Below, piece by piece: positions 16,791-26,291 of a stretch of 64,000 bases of DNA; within the stretch, counting starts at the first letter, position 1; each line of letters opens with the position of its first letter. Position numbers and translations under genes: made by a program. The notes beneath the pieces were generated by a model that saw nothing but the letters and a program-made list of their open reading frames with translations, was not told where the DNA came from and did no database searches. This DNA comes from Desulfolucanica intricata (GTDB lineage Bacteria > Bacillota > Desulfotomaculia > Desulfotomaculales > Desulfofarciminaceae): NCBI RefSeq assembly GCF_001592105.1, contig NZ_BCWE01000008.1:1-64000 (forward strand), written 5' to 3'.

Positions 16791-17483
16791 ATGGATGTAA
16801 CTGCTTATATTTACCGGACGGTATTAATTTACTTTTTTCTTCTCGTAGTAATTCGCCTTATGGGTAAGCGTGAAGTAGGGCAATTATGTCCTTTTGACTT
16901 TGTGGTGGCCATTATAATAGCAGAGCTGGCTGCTATACCTTTGGTATCAAAAGAAATTCCTTTACTTCATGGAGTAGTACCGCTGTTAACCCTGGGAGTT
17001 TTAGAAGTAATTCTATCTTTAGTAACCTTTCACAGCCCCGTCTTGAGAAAAATTATTAACGGTCATCCCCAGGTAATTATTGAAAACGGTAACCTGTGTC
17101 AAGAGGAAATGAAAAAAGCCAGGTATAGTTTGGATGATTTGCTATCACATCTCAGGGATAAAGGTATTATTAACATCAGTGATGTGGAGTTTGCTATGTT
17201 GGAAACCTGTGGAAAGTTAAGTGTAATTCCAAAATCTCAGAAAAGACCGGTCACACCGGAAGATTTACATTTAGAGACCAATTATGAGGGACTACCTACC
17301 GTATTAGTTATGGATGGGGCAGTTCAGGGGGAAAACTTAAAGCAGATTCAGTTGGATGAAAATTGGCTTATGGATAGGTTAAAGGAGGCCGGTTTAAATC
17401 CACGCAAAGTATTTTTAGCTACCTTGGGAAGTGACGGGCAGTTAGATATTGTTAAAGATCAAGAAGAAAAAGAAGGAAAATAA
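16791..17483 (+). CDS. DUF421 (YetF-type) membrane protein
   Basis: A 230-aa member of the YetF/DUF421 family. Three N-terminal transmembrane segments (about 8-75) are followed by a cytoplasmic domain with family motifs MGKREVGQLCPFDFVVAI and ARYSLDDLLSHLRDKGI. Related Bacillus proteins (YetF, YrbG, YkjA) include spore proteins that have been linked to germinant receptor function. Here the gene is alone between leuS and comEA, so its role cannot be narrowed. Start ATG; the RBS is weak (GGTGATC). Confidence 0.88.
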   Translation: MDVTAYIYRTVLIYFFLLVVIRLMGKREVGQLCPFDFVVAIIIAELAAIPLVSKEIPLLHGVVPLLTLGVLEVILSLVTFHSPVLRKIINGHPQVIIENGNLCQEEMKKARYSLDDLLSHLRDKGIINISDVEFAMLETCGKLSVIPKSQKRPVTPEDLHLETNYEGLPTVLVMDGAVQGENLKQIQLDENWLMDRLKEAGLNPRKVFLATLGSDGQLDIVKDQEEKEGK

Positions 17484-17533
17484 AATCATATTATAGAATA
17501 ATTTGGTACCTAAAATTAAATAAAGGTGATTTT

Positions 17534-18175
17534 ATGATTCAGTTAGAAAAAAAACAGCAGCTTGCATTATTGATGGTTATTGGAATTATTCTTTTTGGTG
17601 CGGGGTTTAAGTATGCACAAGTTAGAAGCGGTACAGATTTACCTGATAAGCCGGTTTTAGAAAAAAGGGAGGATCTCAACAGCCCAAAATCTAAAGAAGT
17701 TATAGTTCATGTTCTGGGGGCTGTCAATAACCCCGGTGTTTATCATTTCCCGGAGGGTTCCCGGGTAATTGATGCAGTTGATAAGGCTAAAGCATCTAAT
17801 GAAGCTGATCTTAATGCGATTAATCTGGCAGCACTGTTAATTGACGGTACCCCGGTAATGATTCCTTTTAAACAACCGGAGGGGGCAGAAAACGGAATTA
17901 ACAGTGCACCTACCGCTTTCCTTAGTAATACCGCCGGTGCTGTAGGAAATTATTCTGCTGCAATTTCTTCAGGTTCCGGAGCCGGTAAAGTAAACATTAA
18001 TACTGCAGGTGTTGCTGAACTTGATTCTTTGCCCGGTATCGGGCCGGCTTTGGCCGAAAGGATTGTTCAATACCGGCAGGCTAACGGGCCTTTTAGAACG
18101 ATAGAAGATCTGAAAAATGTTTCAGGTATCGGAGATAAGAAGTTTGAAGACTTAAAAGATTTAATTATAATATAA
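17534..18175 (+). CDS. comEA: ComEA DNA-uptake protein
   Basis: Membrane-anchored DNA receptor of the competence system, 213 aa. One N-terminal transmembrane helix (about 10-27), a SLBB domain (VIVHVLGAVNNPGVYHFPEGSR, about 55-115) and C-terminal tandem helix-hairpin-helix DNA-binding motifs (KVNINTAGVAELDSLPGIGPALAERIV and IEDLKNVSGIGDKK). Domain order and length match ComEA. The stop overlaps the comEC start by one base (TAATG), indicating translational coupling. Confidence 0.96.
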   Translation: MIQLEKKQQLALLMVIGIILFGAGFKYAQVRSGTDLPDKPVLEKREDLNSPKSKEVIVHVLGAVNNPGVYHFPEGSRVIDAVDKAKASNEADLNAINLAALLIDGTPVMIPFKQPEGAENGINSAPTAFLSNTAGAVGNYSAAISSGSGAGKVNINTAGVAELDSLPGIGPALAERIVQYRQANGPFRTIEDLKNVSGIGDKKFEDLKDLIII

Positions 18176-20550
18176 TGAGACGATTAAGATTAAACAATGC
18201 GATGAACAGACCGCTGGTAATAATAGTTTTCTTCTATACAGTTGGAATTTTGGCCGGAACTTTTCTACCGGTAGTGACAATTGTTCCGCTGGTACTCTCT
18301 ATAGGTTTATTTCTAACTTCATTAGTTGGTTATAAATTGGCCTGGCGTCAAAACCGCTGGGTTATATTTTTACTCTTTTTATGCCTTGGATGTCTTATGT
18401 GCAGGTTATCGATAGACAGTATTAATACCTCCCTTAATAACTATGCCGGGCATTATGTAACTCTCGAAGGAATAGTAGTACGGGAACCTGATCGGCGGGA
18501 GAATCGGGTGATTTATGTTTTAAAAGTTCAGGAATCAACTTTGGGGAACGAAACAGAGAATGTTAGCGGTCTGGTGCAGGTGACAGTATGGGAGCCTAAG
18601 TATATTTATGGTTATGGTGACTGTTTACAGGTAAAGGGACGTTTAGACCTTCCGGATGAACCCGGAAATCCTGGCGAATTTAACTACCGGCAGTATTTGG
18701 CCAGGCAGGGAATTGGCTTAATGTTAAGTGTAAACAGTGATCAAGGAATTAATTATATCGGAATAGGTAAAATAAACCCGGTTATTAATTTAGCTCTTAC
18801 CGTAAAAAATAATCTTTTAAATGTTACTGAGAAAACATTATCTGAAGATCACGCTGCTCTGGTTAAGGGTATTTTGTTCGGTAATTGCGGTCAAATTAAA
18901 TCCGGTATTACAGAGGCCTTTCAGCAAACGGGACTTATTCATGTCTTAAGTGTATCCGGCCTTCATGTCGGTATCGTGCTAGGTGGAGTGCTGGTTTTGT
19001 TGCGTGGATTTAATTTGGCTCAAAGGTTAACTTTACCGGTGGCCGGTTCAGTGTTGGTGCTATATACCATAATGACCGGTTTAAGTCCACCTGCCCTGCG
19101 CGCAACTATAATGGCTTTAATTCTACTGTTGGCTCATCACCTTGGCCGACGGCGGGATTGGCCCACTGCTTTGGCACTGGCTGCTTTGGTCATTCTTATC
19201 TATCAGCCTTTAAACCTGTATAATCCCGGAGTTCAACTATCTTTTGCAGCTACCTGGGGAATTTTATACCTTAATCCCCGGTTAACAAATATTTTTCAGG
19301 AAAAGTTAAAAATAAAAAAATTATGGGCGCAAGTTTTTGCAGTACCCCTGGCTGCTCAGTTAACCACAATGCCCCTGGTGGCCTGGCATTTTAACATAAT
19401 TTCACCGGTGGCACTAATTGCTAACATTATAGTTGTACCTTTAGTGGATGTAATAGTTTTACTTGCCTGCCTAGGTGTCATTACCGGTTTAGTTACCTTA
19501 TGGATGGGAGAAATATTCAATGCTGCGACAGCCGCACTTTTAGATATTTTTATGGAATTGGTGACTTTCTTTCACCACCTACCGGCGGCATTTATCTACG
19601 TTGCTTCTCCAACTGTATCATTTATTATAATATGGTATCTATTAATTATTTTATTAGTTAACGAGGGCTGGCGTAATTTAGTAAAAAATCATGTCATAGA
19701 TAAGCCAATGCTATCTGCCATTATTTTCCTAACCATTCTGGGAAGTATTTTTATAGGTGAACCAAAACAACAACTAACCGTACATTTTATAGATGTAGGT
19801 CAGGGCGACAGTGCTCTTATTCAAACACCTGCCGGAAAAAATATCCTGATTGATACCGGTGGCCGTCCGGAAGAACTTCAAACCGGCTCAGGTGTGGGCG
19901 ACAGGGTGGTGCTTCCTTATCTGCGCCGCCTGGGGGTTCGAAAGCTGGATGTATTAATCCTGACTCATCCCCATGAGGATCATATCGGGGGAGCGGCAGC
20001 AGTTATCAAGGGGCTGCCGGTAAATATGGTTTTAATACCTCCACAGGAAAAAAAACTTGAGCAAGGTTACAGAAACCTTTTGAATTTTATTGAGTTCCGG
20101 GATGTTCCTGTTCAAACAGCTACTGCCGGAGACCGGTTAAATGTGGACCCTAGAGTAAAAATAGAAGTACTAAGTCCGGTAGAGGATATGGTGGGAATTA
20201 ATAACGATTCTCTGGTTTTACGTGTTACCTTTGGGGAGGAAGATTTTTTGTTCACAGGGGATATAGAAAAAGAAGCGCAGTCTTTTCTTTTGCAGCAAAA
20301 TTATAATCTATCCTCAGAAGTTTTAAAGGTAACACACCATGGCAGCAAAAATTGCTTACCTGAATTATTAGAAAAGGTAAAACCGGAAATAGCCGTTATC
20401 TCAGTAGGAAGGAATAATTTTGGCCATCCTGCTGTGGAAACTCTTGAAAACTTAAAAAGTGTAGGTGCCGTTATCTACCGAACCGACCAAAATGGTGCAG
20501 TGATTATAAAAACCAATGGGAAAAGATTAAGAATTTCGACTACATATTAA
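18175..20550 (+). CDS. comEC: ComEC/Rec2 DNA-uptake channel protein
   Basis: A 791-aa polytopic membrane protein thought to form the channel for incoming single-stranded DNA. N-terminal DUF4131/OB-like region (about 10-200), the competence core with many transmembrane helices (FQQTGLIHVLSVSGLHVG, about 250-500), and a C-terminal metallo-beta-lactamase-like nuclease domain with FIDVGQGDSALI and the zinc motif THPHEDHIGG. It is intact. Together with comEA this gives the membrane part of a transformation system; the pilus and late comF/dprA parts are not in the window. Confidence 0.96.
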   Translation: MRRLRLNNAMNRPLVIIVFFYTVGILAGTFLPVVTIVPLVLSIGLFLTSLVGYKLAWRQNRWVIFLLFLCLGCLMCRLSIDSINTSLNNYAGHYVTLEGIVVREPDRRENRVIYVLKVQESTLGNETENVSGLVQVTVWEPKYIYGYGDCLQVKGRLDLPDEPGNPGEFNYRQYLARQGIGLMLSVNSDQGINYIGIGKINPVINLALTVKNNLLNVTEKTLSEDHAALVKGILFGNCGQIKSGITEAFQQTGLIHVLSVSGLHVGIVLGGVLVLLRGFNLAQRLTLPVAGSVLVLYTIMTGLSPPALRATIMALILLLAHHLGRRRDWPTALALAALVILIYQPLNLYNPGVQLSFAATWGILYLNPRLTNIFQEKLKIKKLWAQVFAVPLAAQLTTMPLVAWHFNIISPVALIANIIVVPLVDVIVLLACLGVITGLVTLWMGEIFNAATAALLDIFMELVTFFHHLPAAFIYVASPTVSFIIIWYLLIILLVNEGWRNLVKNHVIDKPMLSAIIFLTILGSIFIGEPKQQLTVHFIDVGQGDSALIQTPAGKNILIDTGGRPEELQTGSGVGDRVVLPYLRRLGVRKLDVLILTHPHEDHIGGAAAVIKGLPVNMVLIPPQEKKLEQGYRNLLNFIEFRDVPVQTATAGDRLNVDPRVKIEVLSPVEDMVGINNDSLVLRVTFGEEDFLFTGDIEKEAQSFLLQQNYNLSSEVLKVTHHGSKNCLPELLEKVKPEIAVISVGRNNFGHPAVETLENLKSVGAVIYRTDQNGAVIIKTNGKRLRISTTY

Positions 20551-20677
20551 AAATCATTATTATGCTATAGTCAAATGTGATTCATTTAATTTGTCTAAAT
20601 TAAATTAAATAAGTATAAAATAGTATTAATAAGTACATTCTAAAGTACAAATAGTACTAATAAATGGAGGTATTAAA

Positions 20678-20917
20678 ATGGAGTGGCTATCCCGCATTGC
20701 TTTAGCATTAGTTATTGTTGGTGCCCTGAATTGGTTGCTGGTAGGGTTATTCCAATGGGATTTGGTAGCTGCGATATTCGGTGGAGAAAACTTCAGAACA
20801 TCTTCAATGCTTAGTAGAATAATTTATTCACTGGTAGGACTAGCAGGATTATACTCTATCACGTTTTTATTTAGAGATAATGCAGTTGAGAAAGCTGCTG
20901 AGAGAACTAATCAATAA
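20678..20917 (+). CDS. DUF378 (YuzA-like) membrane protein
   Basis: A 79-aa protein with two transmembrane helices. It contains the DUF378 signature ALNWLLVGLFQWDLVAAIFGG, followed by SRIIYSLVGLAGLYSI. Family function is unknown; Firmicute members include YuzA. Good RBS (GGAGGT) seven bases before ATG. It is monocistronic with a strong terminator. Confidence 0.88.
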   Translation: MEWLSRIALALVIVGALNWLLVGLFQWDLVAAIFGGENFRTSSMLSRIIYSLVGLAGLYSITFLFRDNAVEKAAERTNQ

Positions 20918-20920
20918 TAA

Positions 20921-20956
20921 GAAACCCCCAATGTCAGTTGGCTTGGGGGTTTTTTA
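20921..20956 (+). terminator. Terminator after the DUF378 gene
   Basis: AAACCCCCAA and TTGGGGGTTT form a 10-bp stem with a T-tract. Confidence 0.9.
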
Positions 20957-21000
20957 TGCCTACCGACCGGGGGTGCATTGGATCGCAAAATAGCTGCCCG

Positions 21001-21291
21001 TCAACGCGGATTACTCTTTTTTCTGAAAGGTATCACCTTACCTGTACTTTTTGGTGGTAACTTGTCACAGCAAGATTTACATCCTCCACCACAGCCGGAT
21101 TTATTGCCAATAAATACTTTACGCCAAAAAACATACCATTTTCCTTCTATTTGCTCTACTTTAGTCTCCACTTCATACTGAGGCCCATGGTGTTGATTAG
21201 CCAACCTGGTTTCGGTAGTAGCAACAATACCTGCAGTTTTTAACGCTTTTTGCTCAGAGTCAAAAAAATTCTGTATCTTTACCCATTCCAT
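21001..21291 (-). CDS. Small cysteine-rich hypothetical protein
   Basis: A 96-aa protein that I do not recognise. The N-terminal half (WVKIQNFFDSEQKALKTAGIVATTE...) looks like a small folded domain; the C-terminal half ends with CGGGCKSCC, a cluster of four cysteines in nine residues that could bind a metal or Fe-S cluster. Start ATG 21291 with GGGAG upstream. The overlapping plus-strand frame (20978-21181) has no RBS and is taken as a shadow. Confidence 0.7.
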   Translation of the reverse strand: MEWVKIQNFFDSEQKALKTAGIVATTETRLANQHHGPQYEVETKVEQIEGKWYVFWRKVFIGNKSGCGGGCKSCCDKLPPKSTGKVIPFRKKSNPR

Positions 21292-21544
21292 ATTGAACAG
21301 CTCCCTTAATAAATACTTCTCTTTTTCTATAATAACCGCTTGACTAAAGGTATTTCAACATGTTCGCAAAAAAACCTGCATAGTAGGGCAGCCTGGATAG
21401 GGGATACGTACAGGAATTTTCGAATTTGAAAACATCTGTACCTGCGGCCTGGTTATAGGGAGGTTTAATAATCCGTAATTATTATTTATTACCAGTGATA
21501 TATCTCCTTCTCCTTCTGTATATTTAAATATAGGGAGGGATAAA

Positions 21545-22111
21545 GTGAAAAATAAGTCCACTAACACCTCAGCAGAACATGTGAATCGGTGGTGCGCCTT
21601 GCCGGCTCAATACCCGGAACCTAGGGTCGTTGGTCCCAATTACTATTATGCAATGCTTCTATTGGAGGATTATGCCGGTGTAGTAAGTGAAATGACAGCG
21701 ATTAACCAGTATTTTTATCATTACCTTACCTTTGATTATGAAAAATATGAGGAATTGGCTGAACTGGAAGAATGTATATCAATAGTTGAAATGTATCATT
21801 TGGAGTTGCTTGGTAAAACCATTCAATTACTTGGAGTTGCACCTGAGTTTAGAACGCTTACTAATAATAATAGGGTTTTCTGGAATGCATCCTATGTATA
21901 CTACGGGCAGAATATTTGCGACCGGCTGGCTGCTGATATCGCAGCAGAAAAAATGGCTATTCAAAATTATCGTTTGCATCAACAATTAATTGGTGACCGG
22001 TATATTAAAGAGTTGTTGGAAAGAATTATTATGGATGAACAGCACCACCTTCAATTGTTCAACAAATATGCTCAAAAATATTGTCCGGGCCTTATAAAGA
22101 GTAACCCTTAG
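21545..22111 (+). CDS. Ferritin-like diiron four-helix protein
   Basis: 188 aa with a ferritin-like arrangement of carboxylate/histidine ligands: E49 in SEMTAINQYF, E82-x2-H85 in VEMYHLEL, E135 in AAEKMAIQ and E165-x2-H168 in MDEQHHLQL. This is the two-fold E...ExxH pattern of bacterioferritin, rubrerythrin and coat-associated Mn-catalase relatives. No rubredoxin domain and no haem motif is seen. Start GTG 21545 after GGGAGGGA. Peroxide or iron handling, possibly in spores, is plausible, but the substrate is unknown. Confidence 0.75.
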   Translation: MKNKSTNTSAEHVNRWCALPAQYPEPRVVGPNYYYAMLLLEDYAGVVSEMTAINQYFYHYLTFDYEKYEELAELEECISIVEMYHLELLGKTIQLLGVAPEFRTLTNNNRVFWNASYVYYGQNICDRLAADIAAEKMAIQNYRLHQQLIGDRYIKELLERIIMDEQHHLQLFNKYAQKYCPGLIKSNP

Positions 22112-22134
22112 GGAATTTCCTAAGGGTTATTTTT
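22102..22134 (+). terminator. Terminator overlapping the ferritin-like gene stop
   Basis: TAACCCTTAGG and CCTAAGGGTTA form a perfect stem followed by TTTTTC; the stop codon lies inside the left arm. Confidence 0.88.
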
Positions 22135-22190
22135 CTTCTCGATAAGATAAATTATTTGATGCTAAATAGTCATCATTTTACCCCCTGTTC

Positions 22191-23042
22191 TTAATAAACA
22201 ACCGGTGTGTTGTATTCAATTTCCGTAATCTCAAAACGGTACCAACTGAAATCTCCGGATTTTAACTTCCAGATGACTTCCCCTTTTGTAGGGATCTTAT
22301 AACCTTCGAACTGCTTATAGTCTTTCATAAGAACTGACCATGTTTCTAGAATATACTTTCCGTCGAAATCGCCGTATCTTTTAGCTGAAAAGTTAACTAC
22401 TTCACCCTTCTCGTTAAACGTAAATATTCCTGATGCTGTTACTTCTCCGTAACTCATGGTGGCTTTCGCTGAATTTGCGTTAATTTCTTCCCATGTGATG
22501 TAGCTGCTTAAAGCTGCAGTCGGAAACCACACCGATTCAGCAAGATAACGTAACAGTGTGCCCTGATCGATTTCTTTTCCTTTGGCATCAGCAACAGGAA
22601 TCAGTGAAAGAAGCTTGATAAGCATATGTCCGCTGCCTTCATAATACATATCTCTTCCCGTAAAGGTTACTAACGGTGCGGCTTTAACTTTAGCCTTCCA
22701 GATAAACCCGGGCTCTTCTGTTTTAAAGTATTGTTCCACTTCAGCAGGCATCCATCGCTGTCCTTCTTTCAGCCTCATCATTGTTTTCTGTTTTAACCGC
22801 ACTGTGCTGATTCTTTCTTTTCCAATGATTTGTGAATTTTTCAGCCAATTTTGTACACAAAGAGGCAGCCCAGCCAAATCATCTTTTTGAATAGTGTCAC
22901 CGTTTTTTTCCACGTTACTAAAAAACGCTTTAACTTCTTTTTTTATATTTTGGTTAAATAAATAACCAGCTGCTAATGAAACTGTTATTATTAAGGTTAT
23001 AATTACCAAAATAATAAGTAATGTAAGCGTAACTTTAGACAA
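22191..23042 (-). CDS. Membrane-anchored DUF6544-like protein
   Basis: A 283-aa protein with one strongly hydrophobic N-terminal helix (about 4-28), probably a signal anchor. The rest is a soluble, mostly beta domain: VQNWLKNSQIIGKERI, a central FIWKAKVKAAPLVTFTGRDMYYEG, and LLRYLAESVWFPTA. These resemble the DUF6544 family of unknown function; I assign it from memory of the motif pattern. No catalytic residues are evident. It is monocistronic and opposite to the ferritin-like gene. Confidence 0.7.
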   Translation of the reverse strand: MSKVTLTLLIILVIITLIITVSLAAGYLFNQNIKKEVKAFFSNVEKNGDTIQKDDLAGLPLCVQNWLKNSQIIGKERISTVRLKQKTMMRLKEGQRWMPAEVEQYFKTEEPGFIWKAKVKAAPLVTFTGRDMYYEGSGHMLIKLLSLIPVADAKGKEIDQGTLLRYLAESVWFPTAALSSYITWEEINANSAKATMSYGEVTASGIFTFNEKGEVVNFSAKRYGDFDGKYILETWSVLMKDYKQFEGYKIPTKGEVIWKLKSGDFSWYRFEITEIEYNTPVVY

Positions 23043-23257
23043 ATCACTAACCCCCTAATTTTATATTTCTATTTTATAATAACCCCATTAAAATAGTACG
23101 TTAAAGTGATGTTCTATTAATTGGTTTATAAACTATTCATGTGCTTTAGTCAACTAGAAATTTTGGTGAATTATGAAATCATTAATCCCAGTAATAAAGT
23201 GATATCGAATCAAGTTTAGTCAGCTGTTTCGATTACATTTTAAAGGAAAAAAGTATT

Positions 23258-23297
23258 GAAAAGCGCGCAGAGGGAGACGAAGAGCGCGCTTTTCTTA
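23258..23297 (-). terminator. Terminator of the manganese catalase gene
   Basis: GAAAAGCGCGC and GCGCGCTTTTC form a perfect 11-bp stem around a 15-base loop, with a T-tract on the minus strand. The 200 bp between it and the DUF6544-like start show nothing else. Confidence 0.8.
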
Positions 23298-23315
23298 GGT
23301 GAAAAATCAAATTGT

Positions 23316-24005
23316 TTAGTGTTGGGGTGAATTTTGAGGGTTTGTAAAGGATGGTGGATTTGGATCATGTAACTGAGAACCAACATAATTCTCAGGTTGG
23401 GATAAGTTGAAGTATAACTTTGCATCTTTGTCAACTCCCCAATCCCTATTGGAGCCGGTATCCTGAATTCTTTGAAAACATTCCCGGAACATAGTATTAT
23501 GCGCTTCTTCCCGGTTAAGAAGGAAATCTATCATTTGTCGAATGTGTTTATCGTTTATTTGTCTATGCAGATATTCATAAACAACTTTTGCTCTTTGCTC
23601 AGCAGCTATATTAGATAATAAGTCGGCGGCTAGGTCTCCGGTAACATTGACGTATGCTGCTGTCCATAGCTGTCCGGAGGCATTGGTCAACATAGGGTTC
23701 AAACCTGTTAACACATGAGCTTCTATATTTCCTATTGTGGCATTGGCAGCCTGAGGATCATGTCCGTTTAGTAAGTTAATAGCTGTAGCTACCATTTCCA
23801 TATGACTAAGTTCTTCAGCGGCAATGTCCATAAATATATCTTTTATTGCCGGGTCTTTTATTCTGAAGCTTTGGGAAATATACTGCATGGCAGCTTTAAG
23901 CTCACCCTGGGGGCCACCTAATTGCTCTTGGAGCATAGCGGCATAGTTTGGATTAGGTCTTTCAACATTAACAATTTCTAATAATTGCTTATCGTGCTTA
24001 AACAT
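23316..24005 (-). CDS. Manganese catalase family protein
   Basis: 229 aa, dimanganese (non-haem) catalase fold. Ligand residues are visible: E35 in GPQGELKAAMQ, E65-x2-H68 in EELSHMEM, E136 in IAAEQRAKV and E167-x-H169 in REEAHNTMF. The family converts hydrogen peroxide to water and oxygen; related CotJC proteins sit in the spore coat. A Pro/Asn/Gln-rich tail ends the protein. The gene stands alone with GGAGGAAC as RBS. Catalase activity is inferred from intact ligands. Confidence 0.88.
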   Translation of the reverse strand: MFKHDKQLLEIVNVERPNPNYAAMLQEQLGGPQGELKAAMQYISQSFRIKDPAIKDIFMDIAAEELSHMEMVATAINLLNGHDPQAANATIGNIEAHVLTGLNPMLTNASGQLWTAAYVNVTGDLAADLLSNIAAEQRAKVVYEYLHRQINDKHIRQMIDFLLNREEAHNTMFRECFQRIQDTGSNRDWGVDKDAKLYFNLSQPENYVGSQLHDPNPPSFTNPQNSPQH

Positions 24006-24114
24006 AAGTAGTGTTCCTCCTTAATTTTATCTAATCTAGTTTTATTCTCTACAACTAAAGTCAGGAATATTATAAATATTTTGTGAGAAGCATATTTTTT
24101 CTAAAGATAAAAGG

Positions 24115-24150
24115 AAAAAAGGGTGGTTCATTGCTGAACCACCCTTTTTT
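24115..24150. terminator. Bidirectional-looking terminator
   Basis: AAAAAAGGGTGGTTCA-TTGC-TGAACCACCCTTTTTT, a perfect 16-bp stem just after the 84-aa minus-strand gene. Confidence 0.9.
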
Positions 24151-24151
24151 C

Positions 24152-24406
24152 CTAACTTTCAACTACTTCTATTGTGCCGCCGGCCTGTTTAATGGCATCA
24201 AAAATGCCGGAAAGACCAGAATTTCCACCCAGGATAGGTAGCCTTACGATTAAGCAAATTCCACTGGGAGAGCTAAGTTCAATGAGATTAAGTATATTTA
24301 TTACTGCTCCTGCGGGGATGAAAATACGGAGTATTGTGCCCGGTTGTTGAGGGCAGGAACCAGAGTTATTACCCTGTAGACTAATATTTCTTTGTACAGT
24401 TGACAT
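24152..24406 (-). CDS. Small hypothetical protein
   Basis: 84 aa, not recognised. It is rich in hydrophobic residues and Gly/Ser/Asn, with a central LRIFIPAGAVINILNLIEL and a C-terminal amphipathic stretch ending in a conserved-looking GGTIEVVES. A strong RBS (AAGGAGGG) precedes ATG 24406 and a perfect terminator follows, so it is probably a real gene. The simple composition would suit a spore-surface protein, but nothing proves this. Confidence 0.6.
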   Translation of the reverse strand: MSTVQRNISLQGNNSGSCPQQPGTILRIFIPAGAVINILNLIELSSPSGICLIVRLPILGGNSGLSGIFDAIKQAGGTIEVVES

Positions 24407-24643
24407 TTGCTTCCCTCCTTATAATTTTCTTTATGATATTCGATATTACTCCATATTGTTACATATAAGTATTATTTTGGTACAAAATTATAAAATAATT
24501 TTAAGCGATAAAAAATATAAATCATTTAGTTATTTAGTATCATATCCTGTTTTGGCTACATAGTATATTTTAGATTTAAACCAAAACAAGAGTAAATGGA
24601 GTGCTATAATGTATAGCACTTAAGAAGTGAGGGAAATAGTTAA

Positions 24644-24853
24644 ATGAATAATGATTTATCAAAAATTCAGTCACAAATGAAACAAGCTATGTCTTTACTT
24701 AAAAAATCAGTGGATCTTAGTTTACCTCTTTTGGGGAGTAAACAAGAAAAAGAAGTGAAGTTATTGTGGGAGGAGTTTATACAGGAATTTTTAGATTATG
24801 CTAAGGAGAAAAAACTAAAAATACCATTCCATGTCTTTTTACCTTTTAGATAA
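24644..24853 (+). CDS. Small hypothetical protein
   Basis: 69 aa, unrecognised, lysine-rich and predicted mostly helical (QSQMKQAMSLLKKSVDLSLPLL, then LWEEFIQEFLDYAKEKK). A GTGAGGG element lies before ATG 24644. It converges on the UPF0210 gene with a shared terminator at 24899. Coding support is moderate. The 240 bp upstream are AT-rich with no other feature seen. Confidence 0.5.
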   Translation: MNNDLSKIQSQMKQAMSLLKKSVDLSLPLLGSKQEKEVKLLWEEFIQEFLDYAKEKKLKIPFHVFLPFR

Positions 24854-24898
24854 AAATACTAAATCAACAGGTAATATCAGAGCAATTAGAAGTAAATT

Positions 24899-24922
24899 AA
24901 AGGGTGGGTAAAACCACCCTTT
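24899..24922. terminator. Shared terminator of convergent genes
   Basis: AAAGGGTGG-GTAAAA-CCACCCTTT overlaps the stop of the minus-strand UPF0210 gene. Confidence 0.8.
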
Positions 24923-26279
24923 AGTTACGAAGACTTTGAATTGGTGCCGGGATCCGGCCGCCCCGGCGTACAAATAATGCGGAAGAATATGGATTAACCG
25001 GCATGACCGGAGCACGGCCCAAAAGACCTCCGAATTCCACATAATCTCCAACTTTTTTACCGGGAGCCGGAATAATGCGTACGGCTGTAGTTTTTTGATT
25101 GGATATACCAATAGCTGCTTCATCCGCAATGATTGCTGCAATGGTTTCGGCACTGGTGTCACCGGGTACAGCAATCATGTCCAGACCTACGGAACAAACG
25201 CAAGTCATAGCTTCCAGTTTATCCAGGGAAAGAGCCCCGTCTTCAACGGCACTGATCATTCCGGCATCTTCGCTAACCGGAATGAAAGCACCGGACAACC
25301 CGCCTACATAAGAAGAAGCCATAGCTCCGCCCTTCTTCACGGCATCATTTAACAAAGCCAGGGCAGCGGTTGTACCGTGGGTACCGCATCTCTCCAAGCC
25401 CATGGCCTCAAATATTTCGGCCACACTGTCTCCCACTGCCGGAGTGGGTGCTAAAGAGAGATCTACAATCCCAAAGGGTACACCCAGGCTTTTGGCGGCC
25501 CTGCGGCCCACCAGTTCACCCATCCGGGTAATTTTAAAGGCAGTCTTCTTAATCAGTTCCGCCAGTTCACCTAAATCCATGCTGCCGGCGTTTTCGACCG
25601 CATGTTTGACAACACCCGGCCCGCTAACCCCCACATTTATTACTGATTCCGGCTCACCAACTCCATGAAAAGCTCCGGCCATAAACGGGTTATCCTCAGG
25701 TGCATTGGCAAAAACAACCAGTTTTGCGCAGCCCAGACCGTCCCGTTCAGCTGTTTTTTCTGCAGTTTCCTTAATAATATTTCCCATCAAGTAAACGGCG
25801 TCCATATTAATTCCTGCTTTGGTGGTGGCCAGGTTTACGGAAGAACATACCCTTTCCGTGACAGCCAGTGCCTGGGGAATGGATTTGATTAAGAAGTTGT
25901 CTCCCCTGGTAAAACCTTTGTGTACCAGGGCTGAAAAGCCGCCAATAAAATTTACCCCGACTGTGGCTGCCGCCCGGTCCAGAATCTCGGCAAAACCAAC
26001 ATAATCTTCAGTTGCACTGCTTTCCGCTATTAAAGAGATAGGTGTAACTGAAATTCTTTTGTTCACAATAGGAATGCCGTATTCTTTTTCAATATCTTCA
26101 CCTGTTTTTACCAGGTTACCGGCCAGTCGGGTAATCTTATCGTAAATTTTTTGCTGTGCCGCTTTAGGATCCGGATCGCAGCAATCCCTTAGGCTGATGC
26201 CCATTGTAATGGTTCTTATATCCAGATTCTCTTCCTGAACCATCTTAATAGTTTCCATTATTTCCTGCAGTGTAAGCAT
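24921..26279 (-). CDS. UPF0210 (PFL) family protein
   Basis: 452-aa conserved protein of the UPF0210/PFL family, found in many anaerobes and archaea with no established reaction. Recognisable segments are [15 protein letters not shown] near the N-terminus, [48 protein letters not shown] and [14 protein letters not shown]. The length is normal. It is downstream of an ACT-domain gene (gap 12 bp), the standard partner of this family, so the pair is probably an operon in which the ACT protein senses a small molecule. Confidence 0.93.
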   Translation of the reverse strand: MLTLQEIMETIKMVQEENLDIRTITMGISLRDCCDPDPKAAQQKIYDKITRLAGNLVKTGEDIEKEYGIPIVNKRISVTPISLIAESSATEDYVGFAEILDRAAATVGVNFIGGFSALVHKGFTRGDNFLIKSIPQALAVTERVCSSVNLATTKAGINMDAVYLMGNIIKETAEKTAERDGLGCAKLVVFANAPEDNPFMAGAFHGVGEPESVINVGVSGPGVVKHAVENAGSMDLGELAELIKKTAFKITRMGELVGRRAAKSLGVPFGIVDLSLAPTPAVGDSVAEIFEAMGLERCGTHGTTAALALLNDAVKKGGAMASSYVGGLSGAFIPVSEDAGMISAVEDGALSLDKLEAMTCVCSVGLDMIAVPGDTSAETIAAIIADEAAIGISNQKTTAVRIIPAPGKKVGDYVEFGGLLGRAPVMPVNPYSSALFVRRGGRIPAPIQSLRN

Positions 26280-26291
26280 GTTTTAGTCCTC

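Noticed and set aside
20978-21181. 67-aa plus-strand ORF
   Set aside because: No RBS, and it overlaps the better-supported minus-strand CGGGC-tail gene.
21355-21567. 70-aa minus-strand ORF
   Set aside because: Overlaps the leader and start of the ferritin-like gene; low-complexity translation without family resemblance.
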